From NCBI GenBank assembly GCA_019637615.1, contig JAHBVJ010000019.1, positions 110,796 to 174,795 on the forward strand: a stretch of DNA of 64,000 nucleotides, read 5' to 3'. Source of the DNA: Anaerolineae bacterium (GTDB taxonomy: Bacteria; Chloroflexota; Anaerolineae; Aggregatilineales; UBA2796). Under the pieces are notes generated by a model. That model did no database searches. It saw only the letters and a program-made list of their open reading frames with translations, and had not been told where the DNA came from. Position 1 is the stretch's first letter. Each line of letters begins with the position of its first letter. Below are positions 1 to 8,846 of this stretch, in pieces. Both the position numbers and the translations under genes were made by a program.

Positions 1-828
1 ACCGCTACAGCCACCAGCAGCATTGGTACATCCCGATTTTCTCAATGTCATCCTAAGACACATACTGATACCATCGGCATTTTCCGCCAATCGGACGCGA
101 CGTTTTATCTGCGTAACGAGAACTCGACAGGTTTTGCCGATAGCAGTCTGACATTCGGTGCTGCAACGGACTTCCCAATCACGGGCGACTGGAATGGAGA
201 TGGAATCGATACTCCGGGCGTGTATCGAAAGTCAACTGGCGAATTCTTCCTCACAGACAGTACCTCGACTCCGGCAGTGCTGCATTACAGCTTTGTGCTT
301 GGCATTCCTAACGATCAGCCCATCGTTGGAGACTGGGATGCTGACGGCAAAGATGGCGTCGGTGTGTTCCGTCCGTCGAATGGCCTGATTTACCTAAAAA
401 GTGATCTGACGACGGGTTTTGCCCAATATACGATGGTGCTTGGCATCCCCGGCGATGTCGGTATCGCGGGCGACTGGAATGGCGACGGCAAAGACAGCCC
501 CGGTGTCTATCGCCCTTCTAACCAGCAGTTTTACCTGACGAATAGCGTTTGCAATTGCCCCGTGTTCGGGGATGCTCAGCTTGGCCTCGGTATTGCGGGC
601 GATACCCCATTCGCCGGCGATTGGGATAATGACGGCAAATCGGGCGTTGGCGTATATCGTCAATCAAATGGCTTGACGTACATCAAGAACGCGCTGACGA
701 CAGGCTTTGCGGATGCTTCGTTCGTGTTTGGCAGCGCTAGTGATTATCCATTAGCGGGATATTGGGTACGGATTGCTCCGCCACCACCTGAAACTGCGCC
801 GCCATTTGTGCCACAGCGACAGCGGTGA
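1..828 (+). CDS. Secreted FG-GAP/VCBS-like repeat protein, 3' part only
   Basis: The frame is open from the first base, so the gene begins before the window and only the C-terminal 275 residues are visible. They consist of at least five repeats of about 46-48 residues, each with a core like GDWNGDGKDSPGVYRPSN followed by a hydrophobic strand and a TGFA or similar turn. The DxDxDG-type loops resemble the calcium-binding loops of FG-GAP/VCBS beta-propeller blades. Such repeats are typical of extracellular or cell-surface proteins. The protein ends in a Pro-rich tail after a last, shortened repeat (PLAGYWVRI). No catalytic domain is visible in this part, and the function is unknown. Confidence 0.75.
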   Translation, partial: TATATSSIGTSRFSQCHPKTHTDTIGIFRQSDATFYLRNENSTGFADSSLTFGAATDFPITGDWNGDGIDTPGVYRKSTGEFFLTDSTSTPAVLHYSFVLGIPNDQPIVGDWDADGKDGVGVFRPSNGLIYLKSDLTTGFAQYTMVLGIPGDVGIAGDWNGDGKDSPGVYRPSNQQFYLTNSVCNCPVFGDAQLGLGIAGDTPFAGDWDNDGKSGVGVYRQSNGLTYIKNALTTGFADASFVFGSASDYPLAGYWVRIAPPPPETAPPFVPQRQR

Positions 829-911
829 GAGGTATCGTTTCGAGCAGTGATGAGCGTGGATCGTAGCAAATCCGCGCTCGTCGTAACCGTCATCCCTTAA
901 CAAACTGACTA

Positions 912-940
912 TTCACACCTGTAGCAAGTTATGCTAGACT
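912..940 (+). promoter_or_regulatory. Candidate promoter of tadA, near-leaderless
   Basis: TTCACA at 912-917, a 17-bp spacer, and TAGACT at 935-940 preceded by TGC (extended -10). The expected start point near 947 lies only about 3 bases before the ATG at 950. No Shine-Dalgarno sequence precedes that ATG, so the mRNA may be leaderless or nearly so. Confidence 0.4.
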
Positions 941-949
941 ATCGTCGGT

Positions 950-1444
950 ATGGATGACGCAGGATGGATGCGGATTGCGCTTGAGGAGGCTGCGCTGGCG
1001 GAAACGCACGGTGATGTGCCCGTCGGTGCGATTGCTGTCCTGAACGGCGAGATCATTGGGCGGGGACGCAACCGCCGCGAGTTGGATCGCGATCCGACCG
1101 CTCACGCCGAGATGATGGCGATGCGGGAAGCATCACAGGCTATACATCACTGGCGGTTAGACGATGTGACACTGTACTGTACGCTCGAACCGTGCGCTAT
1201 GTGCGCCGGGGCGATGGTATTGGCAAGGCTACCGCGTTTGGTGTTCGCCACGACTGACCCAAAGGCGGGCGCGGGCGGCAGTATCATGGACTTGCTGAAT
1301 CATCCACAGCTTAACCATCATGTGCAGGTGGAGGCTGGTCTACTACAGGAAGAAGCTGCTGCATTACTCGTGAATTTCTTCGCGAAGTTGCGGGCAGCGG
1401 GAGAACGTGGTAGAAAATTGAGGGTCGCGAGTGACGAGGGTTGA
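950..1444 (+). CDS. tadA: tRNA adenosine(34) deaminase TadA
   Basis: Deaminates A34 of tRNA-Arg(ACG) to inosine for wobble decoding. At 164 aa it has the usual TadA length. The cytidine/deoxycytidylate deaminase zinc site is complete: HAEMMAMREAS (His ligand and catalytic Glu) and CTLEPCAMCAGAM (PCxxC with the two Cys ligands). The N-terminus WMRIALEEA matches the TadA start well, which supports ATG 950 despite the lack of a Shine-Dalgarno sequence. The gene is followed directly by a tRNA-Ser gene on the same strand, so the two may share translation-related regulation. TadA is favoured over guanine or cytosine deaminase because of the family-typical spacing and the GGSIMDLLNHPQLNH segment. 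Confidence 0.93.
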   Translation: MDDAGWMRIALEEAALAETHGDVPVGAIAVLNGEIIGRGRNRRELDRDPTAHAEMMAMREASQAIHHWRLDDVTLYCTLEPCAMCAGAMVLARLPRLVFATTDPKAGAGGSIMDLLNHPQLNHHVQVEAGLLQEEAAALLVNFFAKLRAAGERGRKLRVASDEG

Positions 1445-1471
1445 CCCTCGCGCTCGGTGCAAATACTATAC

Positions 1472-1561
1472 GGAGAGGTGCCAGAGTGGTTGATCGGGGC
1501 GCTCTCGAAAAGCGTTATATCCGCAAGGATATCGTGGGTTCGAATCCCACCCTCTCCGCCA
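1472..1561 (+). tRNA. tRNA-Ser(CGA)
   Basis: The acceptor stem ggagagg pairs with cctctcc (1551-1557), followed by discriminator G and an encoded CCA (1559-1561). The anticodon loop is ctcgaaa, giving anticodon CGA, which reads UCG. A long variable arm (ttatatccgcaaggatat) marks it as class II, as expected for serine. The T arm gtgggttcgaatcccac is canonical. Confidence 0.95.
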
Positions 1562-1570
1562 ACTAAAAAA

Positions 1571-1598
1571 AGAGCGATCTAGACGGGTCGCTCTTTTT
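1571..1598 (+). terminator. Intrinsic terminator after tRNA-Ser
   Basis: The 7-bp stem agagcga/tcgctct with a 10-nt loop is followed by TTTTT. An A-run precedes the stem, so it could also work in the other direction. Confidence 0.8.
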
Positions 1599-1833
1599 GA
1601 TTCTCTTTTGGCATAGTCCGCACGAACGGTGTAAATTTAACCTCGCTATACAACAATACGGCTTGGTAACGTAGGTATCGGGAAGGTACGGTTTCTAGGG
1701 GGAGCCATGACAGCCCGTCATCCTGCTATGATTTTTATCTTGCCCATCCCCCTCAATACTTACATCTTTGCATATAACGGCAGACGTGAGCTAGGAAATT
1801 GTCCTTTCAGCCTCAACGGAGCTAATCAAACTT

Positions 1834-4626
1834 ATGAGACCTTCACACAAGCGCCGCTTTATTCTTCTCCCACTGCTGATCAGTGCGCTCATCACGTCTC
1901 TAGCACTCGCGATGCCGGGACGTGCCCAACAACCCCCTACTATTACGATTAATCGGGTCAATGACAGTAACTTCCCGACCTTACAGTTATTAGTCACAGT
2001 CACGGACGCGCAAAATGTGCCCGTGAGTGGACTGACTAAGGACGATTTTTCAGCACAGCTCAACACCGAAGCGACCGAGGTTGTCTCAGTCGAGGAGATC
2101 GTCAGTTCCGACGCGCCAGTATCCGTCGTGCTGGTGTTGGATTCCAGCGAGAGTATGCTGAGTACTCCGTTGGATAACACCAAGGCAGCGGCCAATATCT
2201 TGCTCGATAATCTACGCGCTGGTGATGAGGTGGCACTCATCGATTTCGATACCACCGTGCGTGTAGTGCAGGATTTCACTACCGATCTGAATGCTGTGCG
2301 GCAAGCTCTCGGTCAACTACGCGCGAACGGCAAAACTGCGTTGTATGACGCCACTTATGCGGGCGTCGAGCAGGCTTTGAAGTCAAATACCCCGCGCCGA
2401 TTCGTGGTACTGCTCACCGATGGCAACGAATATGGCGGCTTGAGCAAGAATTCGGCAGCGGCGGGGATCGACCTTGCCGTCGCCAATAACGTCCAATTCT
2501 TCGTGGTCGGGCTGGGATACGATCTTAGTGAGATTTATCTCAAGGAACTCGGCACAAACACGCGAGGACAGACATACCTGCTGCCCACTTCGGACAAGTT
2601 ATCAAGCATCTTTGATTTCGTCGCTAATTATTTGCGCAGTCAATACATCGTCACGCTTGTCCCGAAGATCGAACCGGACGGCACCCAGTATGATTTGACG
2701 TTGAGCGCGCGCGGCGGATCGACTACTTACGCGTATGCCGCGCCTGACTTGTATCCGACGCCGACTCTGCGCGATGTGCCTACGCAGCCGATCAGCGAGC
2801 CAGTTTCGTTGGCGCTGAACGTCACCGCCCCCCGCCAGATTGACCAGATCAACGTCACTATGGATGGGCAACCCTTCAAGCTCACTAACCAAAAGATCAG
2901 CAGCAACAACCAGACGGCGACGGGTCAGATCGAGATTGATCCGTATACGCTGCCGCCGGGTGGTCATAGCTTGACCGTTGAAGTGTTGGACAAGCAAGGC
3001 GGTAAGCGCGCGATCAAGGCCGAGATCGAGATCGCGGAACTGCCGATCCTGTTCAGTCTTACCGGGCTAAAGGATGGCGACTTCCTGCGCACAGCCAGCA
3101 ACACACTGACCGTTGCTGTCGCAAAGACTCAAGCGCCTATCGAATCGGTGACGCTGACCGCTGACGGCAAGGAAATCGGGGCGCTCGCACAAGCGCCATA
3201 CGAGTTCAAATTGGATAATCTAGTACTTGGCCCCGGTGAGCATACACTCGTCCTCAATGTGCGTAATGCAGCGGGCACGACTACACAGCAGACTTTCCGA
3301 GTGATGGTCGATCCGGCCTTGTTCATTACGCCGACAAACACACCGACGCGTACGCCAACGTATACACGGACGCCGACAAACACGCCTACGGACACGCCGA
3401 CTAAGACGAATACGGCGACCCACACGAGTACGCCGACGCATACATTCACCAAGACTAGCACGGCGACCAAGACCCCGATCCCGCCGACGGCAACCGAAAC
3501 CGCCAGCGATACACCTGTGCCACCAACCAATACCATCACAAACACACCAGTGCCACCAACGGCAACCGAAACCGCTAGTAATACACCGATCCCGCCGACC
3601 AGCACTGCTACGAATACGGCAGCACCACCAACGGCAACAGCAGTATCGCCAAGCTTCAGCGTGACGGGCATTAAGATCGCGGAAACGGTTAAGGATGCGA
3701 ATCGACGTATCACCGTGACGCTGACCGATCCCGATCAACTCGCCATCGAGACGGTGGTCGTTAAGGTAGACAACCGCGAGATCAGCCGGTTCACGACGGA
3801 ACCGTATCAAGTCACCGTCAGCATGGTGATTCTGGGCGCAGGCGATCATGTCCTTGAAGTGACCGCGACCAACATCGCAGGGAAACAAACGACAGAAACG
3901 ATCCCCTTCATCGTGGATTCGTCGTTGTTTGTCACGGTGACGGCAGAACCTCCTACTGAAGTTGCGAACGTGATCGAAGCCACCGCGACGGAGCCACCAA
4001 GCGCGACGCCTGTTCCGCCCACAGCTACGAATACGACTACAAACACTGCTGTTCCGAGCGCGACTGAAACGGCCTCCGCCACGTTCACTCCGACGATCAC
4101 CGCCAGCCCGACGATCACCAACACGGCGACGATCACGGCTACGGCTACCACGACCTACACGGCAACCCCGTTCCTACCGATGTTCAAGATCAGCGGGATC
4201 ACCGAGGGCGAACGCGTCACAGATAGCAGTCGCGAAGTGGTCGTTACGCCGGATGGCGATCAACCAGCATTCGACAAAGTGATATTCGCCATCGACGGCG
4301 TAGAGGCGCTAACGGATAGCAATTCGCCGTTCAGCTATACGTTTGATCCGCAGCAGCTAACCGTTGGAGAGCATACCATCACGGTTATCGTCAGTAACGC
4401 GGTAGGTGGAAGCGCTGAACGCAGCGTCAAATTCTCTGTGCTCAATCCGACGGCGGAGGTGACGGCAGCAGCGACGGAAAATTCGGCTGGCACATCCGGC
4501 AGTACGAGTAATCCGGCGGGCGGCACAGATTGGCAGCCAATCGCGTGTGGCGCGTCGATCCTCGTGCTGCTGATCATTGCACTGTGGTTCTGGCTGCGCC
4601 GTCGCCGTCAGCCGACTTCCCAATAG
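1834..4626 (+). CDS. Secreted, membrane-anchored VWA-domain protein with Thr-Pro-rich linkers and Ig-like repeats
   Basis: This 930-aa surface protein has an N-terminal signal peptide (RRFILLPLLISALITSLALA, AxA site near residue 31). A von Willebrand factor A domain follows at about 85-280 with the MIDAS start VLVLDSSESM (DxSxS) and LLTDGNEYGG. Three or four Ig-like modules of about 85 residues (VxxxxFxxDG...PY..YxxDxxxLxxGxHxxxVxVxNxxG pattern) alternate with long linkers rich in TNTPT/TATETAS. These linkers are probably extended and perhaps glycosylated. The C-terminus carries one membrane helix (ASILVLLIIALWFWL) and the cytoplasmic anchor RRRRQ. It probably binds ligands or mediates adhesion at the cell surface, but no specific partner can be named. 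A 14-bp hairpin follows the stop. Confidence 0.85.
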   Translation: MRPSHKRRFILLPLLISALITSLALAMPGRAQQPPTITINRVNDSNFPTLQLLVTVTDAQNVPVSGLTKDDFSAQLNTEATEVVSVEEIVSSDAPVSVVLVLDSSESMLSTPLDNTKAAANILLDNLRAGDEVALIDFDTTVRVVQDFTTDLNAVRQALGQLRANGKTALYDATYAGVEQALKSNTPRRFVVLLTDGNEYGGLSKNSAAAGIDLAVANNVQFFVVGLGYDLSEIYLKELGTNTRGQTYLLPTSDKLSSIFDFVANYLRSQYIVTLVPKIEPDGTQYDLTLSARGGSTTYAYAAPDLYPTPTLRDVPTQPISEPVSLALNVTAPRQIDQINVTMDGQPFKLTNQKISSNNQTATGQIEIDPYTLPPGGHSLTVEVLDKQGGKRAIKAEIEIAELPILFSLTGLKDGDFLRTASNTLTVAVAKTQAPIESVTLTADGKEIGALAQAPYEFKLDNLVLGPGEHTLVLNVRNAAGTTTQQTFRVMVDPALFITPTNTPTRTPTYTRTPTNTPTDTPTKTNTATHTSTPTHTFTKTSTATKTPIPPTATETASDTPVPPTNTITNTPVPPTATETASNTPIPPTSTATNTAAPPTATAVSPSFSVTGIKIAETVKDANRRITVTLTDPDQLAIETVVVKVDNREISRFTTEPYQVTVSMVILGAGDHVLEVTATNIAGKQTTETIPFIVDSSLFVTVTAEPPTEVANVIEATATEPPSATPVPPTATNTTTNTAVPSATETASATFTPTITASPTITNTATITATATTTYTATPFLPMFKISGITEGERVTDSSREVVVTPDGDQPAFDKVIFAIDGVEALTDSNSPFSYTFDPQQLTVGEHTITVIVSNAVGGSAERSVKFSVLNPTAEVTAAATENSAGTSGSTSNPAGGTDWQPIACGASILVLLIIALWFWLRRRRQPTSQ

Positions 4627-4647
4627 AGGCCAGACTTCGCCTTTCTC

Positions 4648-4691
4648 GGCGGTCTCACTCGTATCCACGGCAGTGATCGAGTGAGACCGCC
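4648..4691 (+). terminator. Long perfect hairpin after the VWA gene
   Basis: The 14-bp perfect inverted repeat ggcggtctcactcg/cgagtgagaccgcc has a 16-nt loop and starts 21 bases after the stop. No U-tract follows, so it may be a factor-assisted terminator or a 3'-end stabiliser. Confidence 0.5.
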
Positions 4692-4807
4692 CGTGTCAGC
4701 ACCTCGAAATATCGATGTCCACTTCTTGCGTCTCAGGTTGATCATGCTAAACTCAGTGATCATTGTGTCACTGTACCTTGTCATTGTCCTCCGTAGGGGT
4801 TGTCACT

Positions 4808-5320
4808 ATGCCTGTGTCAGTTGCCAGTTCCAAGCTGATTTATGACGCGCTCAAAGCCTGTAACGTCAAGATCATGTCGGCGCTGCCAGAAACGTGGCTC
4901 GTCCACCTGATCCGCATGGCGGATGAAGACCCCGATATGACACTCGTGCGCCTTGCGAAAGAAGAAGAAGGCATCGGCATTTCCGCCGGAGCGCATCTGG
5001 CTGGCGTGAGTTCGGCGCTGCTGATGCAGAATCACGGTTTCTTCGCCGCCATCAACCCGATCATCTCCCTCGCGCTGCTGTACAAAATCCCGCTGCTGAT
5101 GCTGATCAGCCATCGCGGACACTTCGGAGAAAAAGACCCGTGGCAAACGCAAGGCGGCCTGTTAACCAAGCCGCTGCTGCGCTCGATGAACATCCCCACG
5201 TGGCATTTGAGCAACCCCGCTGATGTGCATCGCCGGATCAAGGATGCGCAGACGCTGGCGCATTCATCGCTGTCGCCCGTCGCCGTGCTGCTGACCCGCG
5301 ATCTAATGTGGGAGGAATGA
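4808..5320 (+). CDS. Sulfopyruvate/phosphonopyruvate decarboxylase-like, alpha subunit (TPP Pyr domain)
   Basis: This 170-aa protein matches the N-terminal pyrimidine-binding half of a TPP-dependent 2-oxoacid decarboxylase of the ComD type. It has the early conserved Glu context ALPETW, a LAKEEEGIGISAGAHLAG segment, and LLMQNHGFFAAINPIISLALLYKIP lining the cofactor pocket. ATG 4808 is chosen over an upstream in-frame start because the family begins near this point and a G-rich Shine-Dalgarno-like stretch lies at 4795-4799. The beta subunit starts 2 bases after the stop, so this is a translationally linked heterodimer. The substrate (sulfopyruvate, phosphonopyruvate or another 3-substituted pyruvate) cannot be settled from sequence. 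No ComA/B/C or phosphonate genes are nearby. Confidence 0.8.
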   Translation: MPVSVASSKLIYDALKACNVKIMSALPETWLVHLIRMADEDPDMTLVRLAKEEEGIGISAGAHLAGVSSALLMQNHGFFAAINPIISLALLYKIPLLMLISHRGHFGEKDPWQTQGGLLTKPLLRSMNIPTWHLSNPADVHRRIKDAQTLAHSSLSPVAVLLTRDLMWEE

Positions 5321-5322
5321 CT

Positions 5323-5889
5323 ATGCTGCGCGAAGATGCCTTGAAGCAGATTTACCCTGATCTCGAACCGCACATCGTGGTGACGATCATGGGTGCGGTC
5401 GCGGTGGAGTTGTACAACTGTGGACACCGTCCGAATTTCTTCTATCTTGAGCACGCGATGGGGCTGGCGTCTTCGATGGGGTTGGGGATCGCGCTGGCAA
5501 AGCCGAACCAGAAGGTGATCGTAATCGATGGTGATGGTTCGGTGCTGATGAACCTCGGTACGTTTAGCACGATGGCACGCTACAAACCGGGCAATTTACT
5601 GCATATCGTGTTCGACAACGAAAGTTTGCTGTCCGTCGGCGGCTTCCCGACCGCGACCTCGACAGGCACCGATCTGGCGGGAATCGCGCGCGCATCGGGG
5701 ATGCCGAACGTGATGGAAGCGAATACGCCAACTGATTTGCAGGAGGCCGTCCAGAAGGCACTGGCAAGCAACATGCTGACCACGATCATCTCGAAGGTAG
5801 AGGCCATCGGGCCGAAGTCGTTCCAGATGGATATTGGGTTGCTGGAAAATCGGTTCCAATTCGCGCGGGCGCTCAAGGGATTAGCGTAG
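5323..5889 (+). CDS. Sulfopyruvate/phosphonopyruvate decarboxylase-like, beta subunit (TPP PP domain)
   Basis: This 188-aa subunit carries the TPP/Mg-binding motif GDGSVLMNLGT...FDNES (GDG-x(24-27)-N type). The family-typical substrate-side segments EHAMGLASSMGLGIALA and VGGFPTATSTGTDLAGIARA are also present. The Shine-Dalgarno GGGAGGA at 5310-5316 sits 6 bases before ATG 5323. In-frame GTG 5308 and ATG 5317 overlap that site and are less likely. It works with the preceding alpha subunit to form the complete active site. The following cyclase-family gene on the same strand lies 50 bp downstream, so all three are probably one operon. Confidence 0.83.
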   Translation: MLREDALKQIYPDLEPHIVVTIMGAVAVELYNCGHRPNFFYLEHAMGLASSMGLGIALAKPNQKVIVIDGDGSVLMNLGTFSTMARYKPGNLLHIVFDNESLLSVGGFPTATSTGTDLAGIARASGMPNVMEANTPTDLQEAVQKALASNMLTTIISKVEAIGPKSFQMDIGLLENRFQFARALKGLA

Positions 5890-5938
5890 ATAGGCTAGAG
5901 ATCGATTTATTTAACACACCATTGCGGGGAGATTGGCG

Positions 5939-6718
5939 ATGCAAACGTCCTTATTGATGCAGTTGTTGCAAGCGCTGGATGATGGACAACTCAAAGTAGT
6001 TGATCTGACGACGCCATTGGGGCCGGATACCGTCGTGATCGACTTGCCGCCGATTTTCGCCTCGTCGCCCGGTGTGACAATCACCAAGATTTCGCGCTAT
6101 GACAGCGATGGCCCCGGCTGGTACTGGAATACGATCAATATGGGCGAGCACACAGGTACGCATTTCGACGCGCCTGTTCACTGGATCACGGGGAAAGACC
6201 TGCCCCAAAATACGACGGATAAGATTCCCCCGCGCAAGTTTATCGGCCCCGCGTGCGTGATCGATGTGAGCGGCGACGTGAGTTTGTTCGAGGATTTCCT
6301 GTTGACTATCGAGCGTGTGGAAGCGTGGGAAGCCAGTTATGGCAAGGTTCCGGCGGGCGCATGGGTGCTGCTGCGCACCGATTGGAGCAAGCGCAAAGGT
6401 CGCGACGCCTTCCTCAACGTGCGCGAAGACGGGGCGCATTCGCCGGGATTTCACCGCACATGCTCGGAATGGTTGGCGAAAGAACGGGATGTACTCGGCG
6501 TGGGCGTGGAAACGGTCGGTACGGACGCGGGACAGGCTGGTACCTTCGATCCGCCGTTCCCGAACCACCATTTCATGCATATGAACGGCAAATTTGGCCT
6601 CGCCAGCCTCGTCAACCTTGACCAACTGCCGCCGACGGGAGCCATTGTCATCGCCGCGCCGCTGAAGTTGGTAGACGGCTCAGGCAGTCCGCTGCGTGTA
6701 CTGGCAATCACGCCATAA
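5939..6718 (+). CDS. Cyclase-family metal-dependent hydrolase (kynurenine formamidase-like)
   Basis: This 259-aa protein of the cyclase/KynB family has the hallmark metal site GEHTGTHFDAPVHW (HxGTHxDxPxH) near residues 75-87. The conserved C-terminal core includes GVETVGTDAG and a His-rich NHHFMHMNGKFGLASLVNLD segment. Family members hydrolyse N-formylkynurenine, isatin or cyclic amides. The start ATG 5939 has GGGGAGA at 5926-5932 with 6-nt spacing. The gene sits 50 bp after the TPP decarboxylase pair, and the linkage suggests a degradative pathway rather than tryptophan catabolism, since no kynureninase is present. The exact substrate is unknown. Confidence 0.85.
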   Translation: MQTSLLMQLLQALDDGQLKVVDLTTPLGPDTVVIDLPPIFASSPGVTITKISRYDSDGPGWYWNTINMGEHTGTHFDAPVHWITGKDLPQNTTDKIPPRKFIGPACVIDVSGDVSLFEDFLLTIERVEAWEASYGKVPAGAWVLLRTDWSKRKGRDAFLNVREDGAHSPGFHRTCSEWLAKERDVLGVGVETVGTDAGQAGTFDPPFPNHHFMHMNGKFGLASLVNLDQLPPTGAIVIAAPLKLVDGSGSPLRVLAITP

Positions 6719-6753
6719 TTTATGCGCTTACCGAAGCCGGAGCAGCAACGTTC

Positions 6754-8790
6754 ATGATCTATGAGGCTCCTACCGAGATCGGACGCGGTGGTATCAAGCC
6801 CACCGAGGTGGATGGACGGCTGCGCGATCCCCGCACCGTACTGGCAATGCGCTTGCTATGGTTCGCTATCGCGCTGCTGTGTATTACGGCTTTCGCGGTA
6901 GCCATCCCTTATTTGCGTAACCGGCTGCTGACTGATGCGCAGTCGTATGCAGCCGCGCTTGCTTCACTTGGGCTGAGTCAAGAATTCTATGCGACGTACC
7001 TCACTATCCGCGAACTGCTGATCGTCGCGCCGGGGCTGCTGCTCGGCACGTTTCTGTTCATGCGACGTTCGGATAACCGCATGGTGCTGCTGCTGTCCAT
7101 CGCGATGGTGACACTTGCAACCAGTTCGGGCGAGGCGATCCCGTCGCTGCCAAATGCGTGGCAGTGGGCGGCCTATTTCATCAATGTGTTCAGCTTGATG
7201 ATCACGCTCGTGGTGATTATGGTGCTGCCCGATGGCAAGTTCCATCCGCGCTGGTGCTTCGTGGTCGTGGCGGCGTACCTCGTCTGGGAGTTGATCTATT
7301 TCTATCCGCTGATCGATCTCGTCAACAAAGCCGAAAATTTCTCGATCCTGCGGCTGGTGCGTCTGATCTTCTTTGGAGTGGCGATAGGTATCCAGATTTA
7401 CCGTTACCGCGTGTACTACGTGCCGATGCAGCGCCAGCAAACCAAATGGGTGATTTTTGGCCTCGCTGTTGTGTTGTTCGGCAATGTGTTGGTGCTGTTG
7501 ATCCGCACGCTGTGGCCCGTCGTTCCGGCGGACAATCCGTCGGTATGGTTCTTGCAGGTGTTCATCCTGATCCCGCTGCTGCGCATTGTGCCGTTTCTGC
7601 TGACGTATGTCTCATTGGTATTCGCTGTCAACCGATACCGCTTGTGGGAAGTTGACCTATTCATCAATCGCGGGTTGGTGGTGGCGGGCCTAACCCTACT
7701 GCTCGGCATCGTTTTTTTTCTGGTAGTCTACCTACTGCAAGGCATTTTGCAGACCGTTACCGGATCAACGCAGTCGAATATCGCGATCATCATGTCCACG
7801 TTGGCGATCGGGGCATTGTTCCAGCCCGTACGGAAGCAATTGCAGTTTTTCGTTGACCGCCGTCTGTACGGCATCAAGGTTAATTTCCGTGCTCCACGCC
7901 TTGAGCGTCCCGCGCCACCACCTCTCAGCGAGAGCGCGATTACAGGCAAGCATTTTGGCGAATATCAGGTAATCGGGATGCTAGGACGCGGCGGGATGGG
8001 CGATGTATACCGCGCGCGTCAGAGCAACCTGAACCGCGAGGTGGCGGTGAAGGTGCTGCCCGCCGTCAAAGCAATCAACGAGGAATATCGCGCCCGATTC
8101 GAGCGTGAAGCCAAAACCGTCGCGACGCTGCATCATCCCAATATCGTGCAGGTCTTCGATTTCGGGGAGCAAAATGGCGACACGTACATGGTGATGGAGT
8201 ACGTCGAGGGCGAAGGTTTGGATGCGTATATCCGCCAACATGCGCCGCTGTCGTTGGAAGTGGTGCAATCGATCATGGAGGATGTGTGCGCGGCGCTCGA
8301 TTACGCACACGATCAAGGCTTGGTGCATCGCGATGTGAAGCCGTCGAACGTGATGCTGCGTCCGGTGACTACACAGTCGCCGCGCCCCTTCGGGTACCGC
8401 GCGATTTTGATGGATTTCGGCGTGGCGCGCATCGTCACCGATGTGAGCACGCTCACACAATCGGGCGTGATCGTTGGCACGTTCGATTACATGTCGCCAG
8501 AGCAAATTTCTGGCGCGCGGACGGTCGATCATCGCGCGGATATTTATTCGCTCGGCGTGATGTTGTTCCAGATGTTGACAGGCAAGCTCCCGTTCGCGGG
8601 CGATAATCCGGGGGTGATCGTGTTTTCGCACATGCAGCGCCCCGCGCCCGACCCACGCGAGTTTCAACCGACGATTCCGGCGCATGTGGCATTCGCAGTA
8701 GTCCGCGCGTTGTCAAAGGTGCCAGATTTCCGCTTCGAGCGAGCTGGCGAATTGGCGTTGGCGCTGCACGCTGAATACGAGATGTTGTAG
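6754..8790 (+). CDS. Membrane-fused Ser/Thr protein kinase
   Basis: The first 390 of 678 residues are a polytopic membrane region with about eight hydrophobic segments (for example MRLLWFAIALLCITAFAVAI, YFINVFSLMITLVVIMVLP, VAGLTLLLGIVFFLVVYLL). The last 280 residues are a complete Hanks-type kinase: glycine loop GRGGMGDVYRA, VAVKVLP (Lys), HRDVKPSN catalytic loop, DFGVAR, and SPEQ in place of APE. The kinase ends almost at the C-terminus. This order, membrane sensor first and kinase last, inverts the PknB layout, and the N-terminal part resembles the membrane input modules of some Chloroflexota histidine kinases. The signal is unknown. The gene ends at a convergent hairpin. Confidence 0.9.
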   Translation: MIYEAPTEIGRGGIKPTEVDGRLRDPRTVLAMRLLWFAIALLCITAFAVAIPYLRNRLLTDAQSYAAALASLGLSQEFYATYLTIRELLIVAPGLLLGTFLFMRRSDNRMVLLLSIAMVTLATSSGEAIPSLPNAWQWAAYFINVFSLMITLVVIMVLPDGKFHPRWCFVVVAAYLVWELIYFYPLIDLVNKAENFSILRLVRLIFFGVAIGIQIYRYRVYYVPMQRQQTKWVIFGLAVVLFGNVLVLLIRTLWPVVPADNPSVWFLQVFILIPLLRIVPFLLTYVSLVFAVNRYRLWEVDLFINRGLVVAGLTLLLGIVFFLVVYLLQGILQTVTGSTQSNIAIIMSTLAIGALFQPVRKQLQFFVDRRLYGIKVNFRAPRLERPAPPPLSESAITGKHFGEYQVIGMLGRGGMGDVYRARQSNLNREVAVKVLPAVKAINEEYRARFEREAKTVATLHHPNIVQVFDFGEQNGDTYMVMEYVEGEGLDAYIRQHAPLSLEVVQSIMEDVCAALDYAHDQGLVHRDVKPSNVMLRPVTTQSPRPFGYRAILMDFGVARIVTDVSTLTQSGVIVGTFDYMSPEQISGARTVDHRADIYSLGVMLFQMLTGKLPFAGDNPGVIVFSHMQRPAPDPREFQPTIPAHVAFAVVRALSKVPDFRFERAGELALALHAEYEML

Positions 8791-8804
8791 CGATACGATA
8801 GCAT

Positions 8805-8836
8805 GACAATCCCTTGTCTTTGAACGAGGGATTGTC
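8805..8836. terminator. Convergent hairpin between kinase and hydrolase genes
   Basis: A 10-bp perfect stem gacaatccct/agggattgtc with a 12-nt loop lies 15 bases after the kinase stop and 10 bases from the end of the opposing gene. It probably serves both directions. No long U-tract is visible. Confidence 0.6.
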
Positions 8837-8846
8837 GTCACAAGCA

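Noticed and set aside
3129..3713. Val/Gly-repeat minus-strand frame
   Set aside because: It is the antisense of the Thr-Pro-rich linkers of the VWA protein. The VGG-type repeats are an artefact of that sequence.
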